Shown here: positions 13,401-24,678 of the stretch, piece after piece | Position numbering within the stretch: position 1 is the first letter of the stretch | Layout of the letters: each line of letters opens with the position of its first letter | Source: Daucus carota subsp. sativus | Lineage: Eukaryota > Streptophyta > Magnoliopsida > Apiales > Apiaceae | Assembly (NCBI RefSeq): GCF_001625215.2 | Contig: NC_030381.2 | Location: 47,490,689 to 47,554,688, forward strand | Reading direction: 5' to 3' | DNA: 64,000 nt | The notes under the pieces: generated by a model | What the model was told of the DNA's origin: nothing | What the model saw: only the letters and a program-made list of their open reading frames with translations | Database searches by the model: none | Translations under genes and position numbers: made by a program

Positions 13401-13706
13401 CGAAAAGACGTAGTAGCAGGGCGGGTTGAATACGAGATCAAAGCGCTGAGCTCCGAGAGCTTGAAAGACAAAGTGATCTTCTCACTTGGAGCCAATGGGC
13501 AGACGGCCGAAATTGATGTCAATTTCGAACTTCAAAAGCCCATGCAGCTGCCTACTCAGCTTACTGCGTACGAGAAGCTTTATATGATATTTGTTGTGTG
13601 TGTGCTTGTGTCAGTAGTGCGTCTCTTCTACGTCGAAAAACAGCCGAGAGCCACCACAACCATCGTGCAACGAAGTGAATACTTGCCGCCTCAAGCAACT
13701 GTTTGA
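10411..13706 (+). CDS. GP210: Compact GP210-like nuclear pore membrane protein, internally shortened
   Basis: GP210 (gp210/Pom152 class) is a nuclear-pore membrane glycoprotein. The exons are 10411-10577, 10667-10932 and 11494-13706 (GT-AG, phases consistent), giving 881 residues. The N-terminus is a signal peptide (RFGWVLMLLLHLMSNAVAFA), followed by the family start VNILLPPKM. The first ~540 residues follow plant GP210 closely, including GLCGDIDVRIKLEE, LPSPHYQW and an Ig-like BIG2-type block ending near 540. A His-Ser stretch (near 555) and about 60 unfamiliar residues follow. The protein then rejoins the family's C-terminal part from about 628 (GYSFPV, CLFFPYSP, LVGNTDV), with one membrane segment (~838-860) and a short tail. 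Full plant GP210 is about 1,900 residues, so roughly the middle 1,000 are missing without frame loss. The frame is clean for 2.2 kb, so this looks like a functional short paralogue rather than a pseudogene. Confidence 0.85.
11155..11345. repeat. GATTAATC-rich repeat block in intron 2 of the GP210-like gene
   Basis: Copies of GATTAATC/GATTAATTG recur in both orientations between a GCGGGAATCAC-like start and an AATTAATCACCGATTTTTAG end. The short inverted units suggest a small foldback or MITE remnant. I found no target duplication. Confidence 0.4.
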
Positions 13707-13881
13707 TTTCGAGTTTTTAGTTATACCGGCTAATAACCGGGGGAAGCATGAGTGTAAATTCAACATGTTAATAAATTATAGAAGTTTTATGTAAAATATT
13801 GTAAACACAACACTACTTGTAATAGAGTTATATAGAAAAAAAATTTTACGCAACATCAGTTTGCAGAAGATTTATACAGTA

Positions 13882-14131
13882 CTCCCTCCGTTTTAATTTA
13901 CATGTCCACTTTGTAAAAAAAATTATGTTTCAAATTACTTGTCCACTTCAACTTTCAATGCAAAATCATATTTCCAAAGTCAATTATACTCCACATATCT
14001 CGTATTTATATTTCCTAGATCAATCTCACTCCACATGTTATGGTCATTTAATAGAATTAATTTGTGAACAACTACTTTTCTTAAACTGTGTGATTTTTTG
14101 AAAGTGGACATCTATTTTGAAACGGAGGGAG
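13882..14131. mobile_element. Stowaway MITE
   Basis: The ends CTCCCTCCGTTTTAATTTAC and TTTTGAAACGGAGGGAG are flanked by TA (13880-13881, 14132-14133). The right-hand 25 bases match the element at 162-421. It lies about 175 bp beyond the GP210-like stop codon and ahead of the first B3 gene. Confidence 0.88.
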
Positions 14132-14441
14132 TATAAAATAAGAATAGCGGTAGCTAGCTCTGGGAAAGGCAAAATCGTTCTAAAGATGGAGATAAGGACA
14201 AAACACAAATAGAATCAATGTCGGGTGGTAGTATTTGTACAGCTAGAATGCCTAGATACGCATGTCGGGCTTGCTCTGCATGCATGTTTTTTTCTACATG
14301 GAAAGTGAAAACTTGGAAAGTCGTGCTGAGCATGTCTGATTATTTGTTATAGGAAATAGAGCAAATATGCAAATCTGTTTTAATATATTGAGCAGTGAGT
14401 ATATGCAAGTTTGTTAATTTCTTCAGAGCTGAACCTCAAGT

Positions 14442-16523
14442 ATGAAGCTGGAAACGCTTTCATCTGATTCTTCTCATTCTCCACCCGCCAAGACCAACCA
14501 CTTCTTCAAGATTATCCTCTCTGATGCTCACTCTCAAACTAACCTCGTATAAATTTTTGCTTATTATTTATAACATTATGCGTTTTAATGTTTTTGTCTG
14601 CTTGTCGATAATCTTGTGACTCACTGCATTTTGTACAGATGATTCCAAGAAAATTTGTAAGGAAATACGGGATGAATCTAGGAGGTTTGTCCCGTATTTC
14701 CTTAAAGGTCCCGAATGGCTTAGCTTGGCGGGTGACATTGAAAACACGCAACGGCGATGTTTGGCTCAAAAATGGTTGGACTGAATTCGCTAGATTTTAC
14801 TCTGTAAAGTTTGGGCATCTGTTGATTTTTAAATATAGAGGACATTCTGAATTTAAAGTACGTATATTTGATTCGAGTTCCACGGAGATAGACTATCCGT
14901 CATTCAGAAGTGCGAAGCTTGATATGGGGGAATCAAGCCAAATGAGGAAGAGAGCATCTGAAATTCACCATTCTGCGAGTTCTCATCTGATGAGGCCTCA
15001 TAAAAAGAGAGTGAAAAATCATGCTCCTAATGATGCTGGCCATAGTGGAGTCTTTATGACGCAAAATTTGCAGCAAGAAACAAGTATGCACCAGCTCTAC
15101 TATGGTTTCTCCTTAAAAGTAGACGTTTTCTTAGAATGCAACTAACATGCTCGCTGGTTTGACATTTTCCAGAAAAATCAGGAAATTGTGCAAGTAAAGA
15201 AGCCGAAGCTAGAGCACTTGCCTTGGCTGAAGCTTTCAGAACTGATAACCCCTTTTTTGTCTATGTTATGAGAAGAACATATGTAGATGGGAAAGGACGT
15301 GGCTTGGTAATCACTAAACACATATATAACATATTTCGATCTCCAGTAACTACTAATTTTGCTTGTGTTTTGTGTCATTTGAAGAAGATGTAAAAATATC
15401 ATATGCTTGAACTTGGCTGTTTTGGCTGGAATGAGCTGGAACAAAATAACATGATACCGGGGATGAGCTACCATTAGTTATATAGTGGAATCATGCCTTG
15501 GTTATAAAATTTTAAATTTGAAAGAAAAGTATGAATGGAGCACTATGGACAGTTAGGAAACTTATTAGTTATTTCTGAATTTTGTGTGTTTTCGACAGAA
15601 AGAGTTTGTCATTTTCTCCTGTCTGGCAGGTTATAAAGAAGGCCTTTGAAGAAAGTTACAAGAAGTGGAAGGACAATGACCAGGTTCATCTTCAGGTTGA
15701 GGGGAAAAAATGGCTGGTTCATTGTGATATGAAGCAGGACAGTTGTCGACTAAGCTCTGGGTGGGACAAATTTGTGCAAGACAATTCATTGACTGTTGGT
15801 GATGTTTGTGTCTTTGAACTGGTTGATGAACGTAGAAGATTACTACAGGTCGTCATATTTCGAGCAACAAAAGGAACAAAGGGTTAGAATAACTGGCTCT
15901 GAACATGCCAACTTCTAAATTAAAGACGCCACTTCTTTTAATCATGAAGCAATTTGCTTTCGTGTAATTATATTACACATAATTACACGAAAGCAAATTG
16001 CTGTACATTCTATTTGCCTGATGAACTCTGATGTCGAAATTTTCAGGCCAAGAAAATGAGATATTGCCGAGGGTAAAGAGTGAAGCTAAGCCAGCTAGAG
16101 TTGTTGCATCAGTTAATGCTTTCGCATCCAAATACCCTTGCTTCAAAGCCAAAGTATGCCCATCTTGTTTGTATGGTGCATCCTTGGTAAGTTTTTCATT
16201 TGATCTTTGCTACCTTTTTTCCAAGTCTCAAAACTCATACCAAGTATTGATTCTTGTGGTTGCAGACTGTGCCGCGAAAATTTATCAAGAAATATATAAC
16301 CGAAGACTGTTGTCATGTTACCCTTGAAAATTCGGATGGAGAAACGTGGTTGGTCAAGTGCAGTGCTTATGAATCTGGTACCAAATTCGGAGTTGGTTGG
16401 AAACAGTTTGCACGAGCAAATCAGTTGGCTGTAGGTGATGTTTGTGCTTTTGAGCTGATCAATTTCTCAGAGAAGGTGCTGAATGTTGTCATTTTTCGAA
16501 ACATATCATCAGATAGGAAGTGA
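14442..16523 (+). CDS. B3-domain protein, REM type, three B3 domains (cluster gene 1)
   Basis: Predicted nuclear DNA-binding protein of the plant REM (REPRODUCTIVE MERISTEM) B3 group. The exons are 14442-14546, 14639-15083, 15173-15306, 15630-15882, 16047-16186 and 16266-16523, giving 444 residues with all junctions in phase. B3-1 spans about residues 20-118 (FFKIILSD, MIPRKFV, NGW, GHLLIFKYRG). B3-2 is about 205-310 (AFEESYKKWK, GWDKFVQDNSL, GDVCVFEL). B3-3 is about 335-440 (VPRKFI, GWKQFARANQL, GDVCAFEL). A basic Lys/Arg-rich linker (RPHKKRVKN) after B3-1 may be a nuclear localisation signal. An intron splits B3-1 just before MIPRKF, a position repeated in the next genes. Intron 5 contains a perfect 24-bp inverted repeat. 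DNA targets cannot be inferred. Confidence 0.87.
15948..16002. repeat. Perfect 24-bp inverted repeat (hairpin) in intron 5
   Basis: Arms 15948-15971 and 15979-16002 are exact reverse complements (AGCAATTTGCTTTCGTGTAA followed by TTAT) around a 7-base loop. The equivalent intron of the next gene has only one diverged copy of the left arm (after AATCATGAAGCAAT), so the second arm looks like a local inverted duplication. Confidence 0.9.
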
Positions 16524-17902
16524 ACTTTGATCATAGATTCTTGACATTATTCCTGCATTCTGAACGCTTATTTATCTTATAAATGTTCTCTCATCCTGGT
16601 GTAACTGATTGATAAAAGCAGTTGTCATGCGCAATATATGATTTTTGGTTAAGGCTACGTACTCAAAATTCATTCTCAAGACCATTTTCCAAATCACGTG
16701 GTGGTAGACATGTGACTATTTTTAATTAGGTGGCTATGTGCGGTGTCCTATTAATAACGTGAGAGGAACCAATATGAACCAAACTGATAGATCTGAGTAA
16801 AAGAACATTGATTTTGATCTGATGTACTCTCAAAGATTTAAGGTTAGATATGTGTTATTAATAATTCAAAATCAAATATTTATATAGTTCCGAATTTATT
16901 TTTATTGTTTTGATTCGACTTAGTCAAATACTAAATTTTAACTAGTAAGTACGTATATTAAAATATTTTTCATTTTTTAAAAATTATGAAAGAATATTTT
17001 TTTATTTACGGTTTTTTCATGGTGCGGACACATGCTAAATACTAAAATTTATAAGTTTGATTCATTTTTGATCGGCTAATATTTCTTAATAATGATGTAC
17101 CACTAGCATATAAAACAATCATACCCAATCAAAAAGACTCACGCATATAAAATTTATTGCTTAGCATGTGCACAAAACAAACCCTTTTATTTACAATAAA
17201 AAATAGTCAATATGACTGTTGAAAATTAAATAAAACATACTCCTTTTGTCCTCTTTTAATTGTTCATTTTAAAAAAAAAACACACATACCAAGAAATAAT
17301 TGGTTCTATAAAATACATGTCTCTTTTGAAAAAATTATGCATATTAAGAAGACATTAATTAGATAAAAATTTCTCACACATAGTGCGTGTTTGTTTAGCG
17401 AAGCCGGAGCTGCTTCTGGCTTCTGTTTTTATTTACCCGTTTGTGTAAAGAAGTAGAAACACTTTCAAGAAGCTGAGAATGCTAACTTCTGTCTCAGAGC
17501 TTCTGCTTCTTTTTCAAACATTTTATTAACTTATTTACTTTTCACTTCTAGTCCACTTCTTTATTTTAAGCACATAATCACTTTTTTTAAGCTTGCCCAA
17601 ACGACCCCATACTCCTGGTAAATGCATGAGTGTAGACTCTTATTTAACTCTTATTAAATGTTATACAACTTTCAAGAAGGGTAATTTTGAAATAATGTCG
17701 ATATATATGTATTGAAAATTAAAAATGAACAAATATTATGGGACAAAAATTTCTTTCAAAATGATACTTGTACTGGCGTACTGAATAGTAAGTTTTAAAT
17801 AAGCTCAAATGAATAATTGGTTCTGGAGTGAATATACATAGACATAGTCACATCACATACATAAATTTTGTTCTTGACAACCTCAACCTCAACTCCTCAA
17901 GT
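16524..17902. other. Intergenic spacer between B3 genes 1 and 2
   Basis: AT-rich DNA holding one MITE (17383-17608). Some weakly Stowaway-like or other repeat debris may lie near 17240-17350. No gene is seen. Confidence 0.6.
17383..17608. mobile_element. Harbinger-like MITE, same family as 1080-1326
   Basis: The left end GTGCGTGTTTG and right end CCCAAACGACCCC are inverted, with ATA outside both (17380-17382 and 17609-17611), a 3-bp duplication. The interior shares GAAGCTGAGAATGCTA / CTTCTGTCTCAGAGCTTC-type sequence with 1080-1326. Confidence 0.68.
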
Positions 17903-19908
17903 ATGAAGCTTGAAATGCCATGTTCTGATTGGTCTGATTCCCCGCCCAAGCCACAACACTTCTTCAAGATCATTCTCTCTGATACTGAATCGCAAACTAA
18001 ACTTGTAAGTACTTCTTACCCCATCAAGGATTCATATTTTTAAGAATTTTGTATTTTAGTTTTAATCTTTTGCACAATTAATTTGGTGATTTACATATCA
18101 TACAGATGATTCCAAGAAAATTCGTTCGGAAACACGGGAACAAACTAGGTTCCCGTATTTCCTTGAAGGCTCCAAATGGTTTAGTTTGGAAGGTGAATTT
18201 GGAGAGAGATGAGAATGAGGTTTGGCTACAAGATGGTTGGCCACAGTTTGCGAAATTTTACTCTATACAATTTGGACACCTGCTGTTTTTTAAATATCGG
18301 GGACATTGCGATTTTAAAGTGCGTATATTTGATCCGAGTTGCACGGAGATAAACTATCCATCATCCAAAAGTGCAAAGCTTAAAAGCGGGGAATCAAGCA
18401 AGAAAAGGAAAAGAGCAATTGAAACTGACCATTTGATGCTGAAATTGCAGAAAGAAAAAAGTATGTAATCTGTTTTGTTTTCTCCTTTTAAGTATATATT
18501 TTTAGAAATTGAAACTAACATGCTACCCCACTGTAACTTATCTGACATTTTCCGCCAAAATTAGGAGATTGTCCGCAGGAAATTGAAGAAGCCAGAGCCA
18601 GAGCACTTGCCTCAGCTGAAGCTTTTAAATCTGACAACCCCGTTTTTCTCAGGGTCATGAAAATATCACATGTAGATGGGAAAAGGCGCGGCTTGGTAAA
18701 CACTAACTCATATTTATACATAATGCTAATCTTTAATTTGTAATGTTGCATGTGTTTGGTATATTTGAACTTGGCCGTGTTGAATTGGATGAAATGAAGG
18801 AACTATGCTCCAGTTTAAATTTGTAAATGTCTTAAAAAATGTTTTAGTTGTATTCTACTCCTTGATACCTTAAAATCAAATAGATTAATATGGAGAAAAT
18901 AGTAAACTTATTTTTGAGTTTTGTGAACTCTTAAGTGCTTTTATACATGGGGGTTGGTCATTTTCTCTTGTTTTGGCAGGTTCTAAGTAAGGCCTTTGAA
19001 GAGACTTATAAAAAGTGGAAGGACAATGACCAGGTTCATCTTCAAGTTGCAGGAAGGATTTGGCCGGTTAATTGCATTATGAAGTGGAACCGGTGTAGGC
19101 TAGGTTCTGGGTGGGACAGATTTGCACAAGACAATTCGTTGTCTGTAGGCGACGTTTGTGTTTTTGAACTGATAAACACCTGTACTAAATTGCTAGAGGT
19201 CCACATATTTTCAGCGGCAGAAGAAACAAACGGTTAGTTACTGGATCTGAACATCATTACTTTAAAATTGAAACATGCCACTCAATTTAATCATGAAGCA
19301 ATCTGTATTCTTGTTTTCTTTTTCCGTTTTTAGATTTCATATTATTTTGGTCGAATTATTGGCTTTATGTTGTTTGCCTGATGAATTCTCTGAAATTCAA
19401 AATTTTCTGTGGCAAAGAAAATACGAGACTGCCAAGGGTTAAAAGGGAAGCTAAGGAAGCTAAAGTGCCTGCATCAGTCGATGCTTTCACATCCAGATAC
19501 CCTTTCTTCAGAATCAATGTATACCCATCTTCCTTGTCTGGTGGATCCCTGGTAAGTTTTCCAGTTGATATAGCTAGCTTTTAGATCATTTAGCAATCGG
19601 AAGTCTCAAAATTTTATACCATGCCTTGACTGTTGTCCTTGCAGGGTTTGCCGCAAAAGTTTGTAAAGAGATTTATAACTAAAGACAGTTGCAATGTTAC
19701 CCTTCGAATATCGGATGGAAGAGAGTGGTCAGTTAGGTGCGGTGTTTACAACTCCTGTACCAAATTTAGTGTTGGTTGGAAAATATTTGCACAAGCAAAT
19801 CGCTTGGCTGCAGGTGATGTTTGTATCTTTGAGCTGATCAATTTCTCCGAGAAGTTGCTGAATGTTGTCATCTTCCGAGAAGTTGCTGAATGTTGTCATC
19901 AATGTTAA
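17903..19908 (+). CDS. B3-domain protein, REM type, three B3 domains (cluster gene 2)
   Basis: The closest relative of cluster gene 1, with the same six-exon plan: 17903-18004, 18106-18460, 18565-18695, 18980-19232, 19418-19551 and 19645-19908, giving 412 residues. The B3 domains fall near 20-115, 172-279 and 303-408. Motifs include FFKIILSD, MIPRKFV, AFEETYKKWKDND, GWDRFAQDNSL, GDVCVFEL and LPQKFVKRFIT. The acceptor of exon 5 appears to have moved about six bases into the old exon, because the gene 1 position reads TGTGG rather than TCAGG and the next AG keeps frame. The last exon has a 28-bp tandem duplication that changes the extreme C-terminus. Transcription-factor function is inferred from the domain only. 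Confidence 0.85.
19846..19901. repeat. 28-bp tandem duplication at the end of B3 gene 2
   Basis: The unit TCCGAGAAGTTGCTGAATGT then TGTCATCT occurs at 19846-19873 and again at 19874-19901, differing only at the last base. As 28 is not a multiple of three, the second copy is read in a different frame and yields the terminal FREVAECCHQC. Confidence 0.92.
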
Positions 19909-20313
19909 GCACACTTGGTGAATGTGTTCTCCCAAGTGTAAGCGGTCTCAGTAAGGTGCAATATGGGTTGTTATGATATTGTGTGCTCTACTCTCCATGG
20001 CTGCCATGAATCAGTCAGTATATGTAGCAAGAAATCGAATTCATGATTACTGTTATGATCAGTGTCTTGGGTGTACTCGTTTTTTTATGCGAGATCTTCT
20101 TTGACTGGATAGTCAAATTCCCTTTTTCATACTCCAATGCTTGTTTGATCTATCAACATTGCCTGGCGAAGAATCAGGGTCTTCTCTTGCTAAACTAGCT
20201 CTGAGTCTTTTCAACAGTTCATTGCAAAGACCCGTTTTGTTCAAATTGAAATTACAATTCTATTTACTGTTCAAAAAAAGGAAAATACAACTCGGTTTTA
20301 ATATTGTCATATA

Positions 20314-20547
20314 CTCCCTCTGTTTTTTAATATATGACGTTTGACTTTTTGGCACATACTTTTAAGTGCTTTAACCGGGTAGTTTAAAGTATTATTTCTG
20401 AAATTTTCTTTTTCTAAATAAAAATATGTAATCAAAATTTTAATTCACAAAAAAAAAATCAATTAAAAATAATAATTTCTACTATCCGGTCAATTTATCT
20501 AAAGATACGTGCCCAAGTCAAAAGTTTCATATAAAAAAACAAGGAAG
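20314..20547. mobile_element. Stowaway MITE (left of a back-to-back pair)
   Basis: The left end CTCCCTCTGTTTTTTAATAT and right end AACAAGGAAG have long subterminal complementarity (TTTGACTT with AAGTCAAA, GGCACATACTTTTAAG with its partner). TA lies at 20312-20313 and 20548-20549. Confidence 0.75.
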
Positions 20548-20549
20548 TA

Positions 20550-20806
20550 CTTCCTCCGTCCCATTTTAGTTGTCACATTTCTATTTTTGTTGGTCAAATT
20601 GACTAACTTTTGACCAAAGATTATAGGCCATTCTTTCATTATTTTAAAAAACTGAAAATCACATCTTAAAGTAGATTAAAAGTTGCTTCCGGTGACATAT
20701 TTTTTTTATTTTTTCAATTGATAAAATATTAATAAATTTCAGTCAAATTTTGGTCAATTTGACCGGCACAATACCAAATGTGACAACTAAAATGGGACGG
20801 AGGGAG
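20550..20806. mobile_element. Stowaway MITE (right of a back-to-back pair)
   Basis: The left end TTCCTCCGTCCCATTTTAGT, with TGTCACATTT, pairs almost perfectly with AAATGTGACAACTAAAATGG then GACGGAGGGAG. It shares the TA at 20548-20549 with its neighbour and has TA at 20807-20808. It is a different family from 162-421. Confidence 0.85.
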
Positions 20807-21077
20807 TAGTTTTTTAAATCATAGAGTAATTATCACGCTATTATAATAAAAGAAAATGTGTAACCACAGGTCATGACTATGCTCTTTAATAAGATTCTAC
20901 GTAACTGAAATGGCATTGATTATATTGTAATATTCTTTTCTTGATTCATAGAAATGCTCTTTAATAAGATGTAGATGTAAATTATACGGATAAATTGCAG
21001 TACATGATATATTATAGGTGTATATAGTGTAAAAAATTCTGAATATCTTCAGGCTCAGGCAACATTAGAAGTTGGAC

Positions 21078-22321
21078 ATGGCCAAACCATCCAGCTTTTT
21101 TAAGATCATAGTCTCGAACGGTGACCAACATCCTAAGCTTGTAAGAATTTAATCTGATCTTTATAGTCTTACAGATAGGATTGTTATTGTAATGCATATG
21201 TTACAGGTAAGTTTTGTGATTTATGTTTGATGCAGATGATTCCGAAAAAATTTGCAAGTATACACGGCAAGAACCTGGATGACAAAATTTCCTTGAAGGT
21301 TCCAGGTGGTTCAGTTTGGCCGATTAAATTAAAAAGACACAAGAACAAGGTTTGGCTACAGAAAGGTTGGCCAGAATTTGCAGAACATTATTCGATAGGT
21401 TTTGGTTATCTGTTGGTTTTTGAATATCAGGGTGACTCTAAATTTCAAGTTCTTGTATTTGACCCAAGTGGTTTAGAGACAGACTATCCACTAACTAGTA
21501 CTACTGAGAATCGTAATGTTGTTAGATTAGGCCGAGCTAAGAAGAGAGTAGTTGATAGCGATGATTCAACTAGTGTCGATGTGGTTAGGCCCTGTAAGAG
21601 GACAACAGCAAGCTCTTCTTGCAAAGCAGGCGAGGATGGACCAAAAGTTAAGCAAGAAAAAGGTACTATTATGTGATCTCCTTCGAGTTGGTCTTTCTGT
21701 GTTGTATACGGTTATGACTAACCTAAATATTGGTCTGTGTGGATTGTTGTTTTCAGCAGAAAGAAACGGTGTAGCTCTTGCCTCAGCTAAAGCTTTTAAA
21801 TCCAAGAACCCCTCTTTCATCCATGTTATGAAATCATCGAATGTTGTTGGAGCATGGCCTAATGTGGTAAATAATACACATAATTACATGTCTGAATCCC
21901 AGTTTTTATGATCCGATGATCGTTTCACCTAGAGTAGAAAGTATAGTGATTGTATTATATGGTCTTTGGATTTATCTTGCACTCCTCTCATATTTAGTTG
22001 TTAAATGGTTTCATATGTTTCGAAATTTCACTCTAACATGTGTAAGAATTTATCTGGTTTCTGCAGTACATAACAAATACGTTTAAGGAGGCCTATAAGA
22101 AGTGGAAGAACAACGACAAGGTTATCCTACGAGTAGAAAACAGACGGTGGACAGTATATTGCAGTGTGAATTCCAATCAGTGTAGATTTGGCCGTAAATG
22201 GGGTAAATTTGCCCGAGAAAATTCACTGAATGTAGATGATGTTTGTGTTTTTGAGTTGATCAACCCCTCAAGAAAATTGCTACAAGTCTTGATTTTCCGA
22301 GAAGAAGAAACCAGCTGTTAG
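21078..22321 (+). CDS. B3-domain protein, REM type, two B3 domains (cluster gene 3)
   Basis: Exons 21078-21140, 21236-21662, 21757-21866 and 22067-22321 give 284 residues. The first coding exon is short (MAKPSSFFKIIVSNGDQ), and an upstream in-frame start was not found. B3-1 spans about 5-100 (MIPKKFA, GWPEFAEHYSI, GYLLVFEYQGD). B3-2 spans about 177-280 (TFKEAYKKWKNND, KWGKFARENSL, DDVCVFELINP). The linker is Lys/Arg- and Ser-rich. The second domain matches B3-2 of genes 1 and 2, and there is no third domain or last two exons. In B3-2 the usual VGDVC reads VDDVC, a change at a normally constant Gly. Confidence 0.83.
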
Positions 22322-22663
22322 TTCATCTGCTCTGAACGTGAAATGTCCTTTGTCGTGAAGAACCAATATGCTTTCGTCTGTTTCTGTTCTATAAACTTTA
22401 TTATCAGAAATAGAAATGAAAGATTGCTGATGAAATATAAACTTTAACTTTCGTTAGTAGATAATAGAGTGGTAACTACTTTATTATACGCTACATTTCA
22501 AATAACAAATGAGTTAACGAAAAGGTTTTCAACTCTTGAAATTCTGGCTGTTTCAATTTCCAACACTAAATTTCCAGTGTAAATAACGTAAATTATGCAG
22601 GCTTTATATACTCCACTAATCCACTCCAAATCACAAATATTTTCACCAGAAGTTGAGCTTGAC

Positions 22664-23806
22664 ATGGCCTCTTTTAATTGGTCAAATTCCCCGGCCAAAT
22701 CAATACGATTTTTCAAGATTGTACTCACTGACATTGGCTCACATACTAAACTTGTAAGAATTCCATCAACTTGCACATTATAATGTCATTTCTGTGTTTT
22801 TTTTTTTTTTTTGTGTGCTGTTTTCACTAGTGCAAGTTGATCTATGGATTCATATTTATGTGCAGATGATTCCCAGAAAATTCGAAAGGCTTTTTGAGAA
22901 GAACCTTGACAATCGTATTCAGTTGAGTGTTCCAAGTGGTTCAGTTTGGTCGATTGATTTAGAAAAACAACAAGACAAGGTCTGGCTGCAAAATGGTTGG
23001 CCGGAATTTGCTAAGTTTTATTCCATAGGTTTCGGTTACCTTCTGGTTTTTGAGTACCAGGAAGATTCTAAATTTAAAGTACTTATATTTGACCCAAGCG
23101 CTTCAGAGATTGACTATCCAGCAAATTGTAGTACCACTCTTGAATTTGTGAAATCAACCAAAGTGGAGAAGAAGAGGGAAAATGAGTTTAATATTTCAGA
23201 TGATTCGGATGAAATTAGCCCTCGGAAGAGAACTAGAGCAAGCTATTCTTGTATAGGTATTTCTATGAGGTATTCTTTACTTTTTCACAGATTTTTTACA
23301 ATCAAGAACTGATATGACTATTTGAGTGTAGCAAATTCTAATGGGAAATCGGCCTGCAATGTGAAGAAGGATCCCGCGCTTGCTGCTGCTAAGGATTTTA
23401 AGTCCGAAAAGCCTTATTTCATTGTTTCTATGACACCATCACATATCAAAGGATCGTCTGGAATGGTAAATACTACCTACCTTAATCTTCTTAGTTAAAT
23501 CTTTTTTAATCTTACTTTTCATCATTTCATGAAATTGGTCATTACTTTTTGTTACAGCATATAACGAAGACCTTTGAAGAGGTTTATAAAAAGTGGATGA
23601 AGAATGTTGAAGTTATTTTAGAAGTTGGAGGGAAAACTTGGCCGGTGTTTAGTTATTTTAATTTGAGCAACGACCGATGTGCTTTTAGGCATGGATGGGC
23701 AGACTTTGCACGAGACAATTCGCTGAAGGTTGGCGATGTTTGTGTCTTTGAACTGATCAACCCCTCTAAAAAATTGCTTAAGGTTCATATATCAAACAAT
23801 ATGTGA
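22664..23806 (+). CDS. B3-domain protein, REM type, two B3 domains (cluster gene 4)
   Basis: Exons 22664-22753, 22866-23256, 23332-23465 and 23558-23806 give 287 residues. The frame is also open upstream to 22598, so a longer N-terminus starting MQALYTPLI is possible. I chose the ATG whose product (MASFNWSNSP) matches cluster gene 6. B3-1 is at about 16-110 (FFKIVLTD, MIPRKFE, GWPEFAKFYSI, GYLLVFEYQ). B3-2 is at about 183-287 (TFEEVYKKWMKN, GWADFARDNSL, GDVCVFELINP). The linker PRKRTRASYSC may be a nuclear localisation signal. Gene 4 lies only 342 bp beyond gene 3, so its promoter must be short or shared. It ends right after B3-2 with no trace of a third domain seen. Confidence 0.84.
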
Positions 23807-24678
23807 AGCTGAGTACTCTAACCAGAATGTAATAATTTCTGAGTTTCACTTTATTAATCACTGAGTACACTAAGAATGCCTGGTCCTATTGTGTGTTATG
23901 TTGAAATCAAGCTCTGTTTCTCTTCATACAGCTTGTGCCTGTAATAAAGACAAGATGGAGAATTTCAGTATCCCTGTAATTGACCAGTAATAAGGATTTT
24001 TGTGTTTCTATTTTTCCAGTATCTTATAGGAGTACTGTTATGTGCAAGTTTTCTGTTGGTTTTCATTGAGTAAAGCACTCAAGCCCAGAGCATAGTGACT
24101 ACGAAGCTTTGGAAATGGGAGACATTATTCAAGGTTACTCCCATCTTCAAGATACAATTTGACCCGGATGTGACATCAGAAAAACAGAGTCCCTTCTTAG
24201 ATTACTACTCATTTTAATTCGTCCATTTTAATTTTTTAATAGTTGAATTAACAAAAAATTAAGGATAATTTTTTTATTATTTTAAAATACTGAAAATTAT
24301 ATTTTAAAATAGATTATTTGTATTTTATATTGATATAATTTTTTTAATATTTTTTAATTATTATTATTTTTCAATTATAACTCTAACAAAAACCTTGGTG
24401 AATTTGATCGTTAAAAGTCAAAACTGTACCAATAAAAATAGAGGCAAGAGTACTACTTTGTTGGCAGATAAATTTTGGAAATCCCACTTTGAAATCAGTC
24501 TTGGGAAGTAGCTTAGGATGCACATCCCCTCCCTGGTCTTCAAGCCTTTCTGCCCTTTCTTGACTCCCCCAAAGCTGAAACCACCTCTTCTTAGCCAGAT
24601 CTTCAGCACATACATGCAATCCTGTGCTCTTCATTATTAATAGACTAACCTTCGATATATTGTCCAGTCCCTGCATGC
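23807..24678. other. Spacer between B3 genes 4 and 5
   Basis: The 3' UTR of gene 4 presumably occupies the first ~200 bases. Around 24200-24400 there is AT-rich, weakly repeat-like sequence (TTTTAATTCGTCCATTTTAA). No gene or bounded element is supported. Confidence 0.45.

Larger units (their letters stand above)
19909..21077. other. Spacer between B3 genes 2 and 3
   Basis: The first part is presumably 3' UTR of gene 2. Two Stowaway elements lie back to back at 20314-20806. No further gene is seen. Confidence 0.6.
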
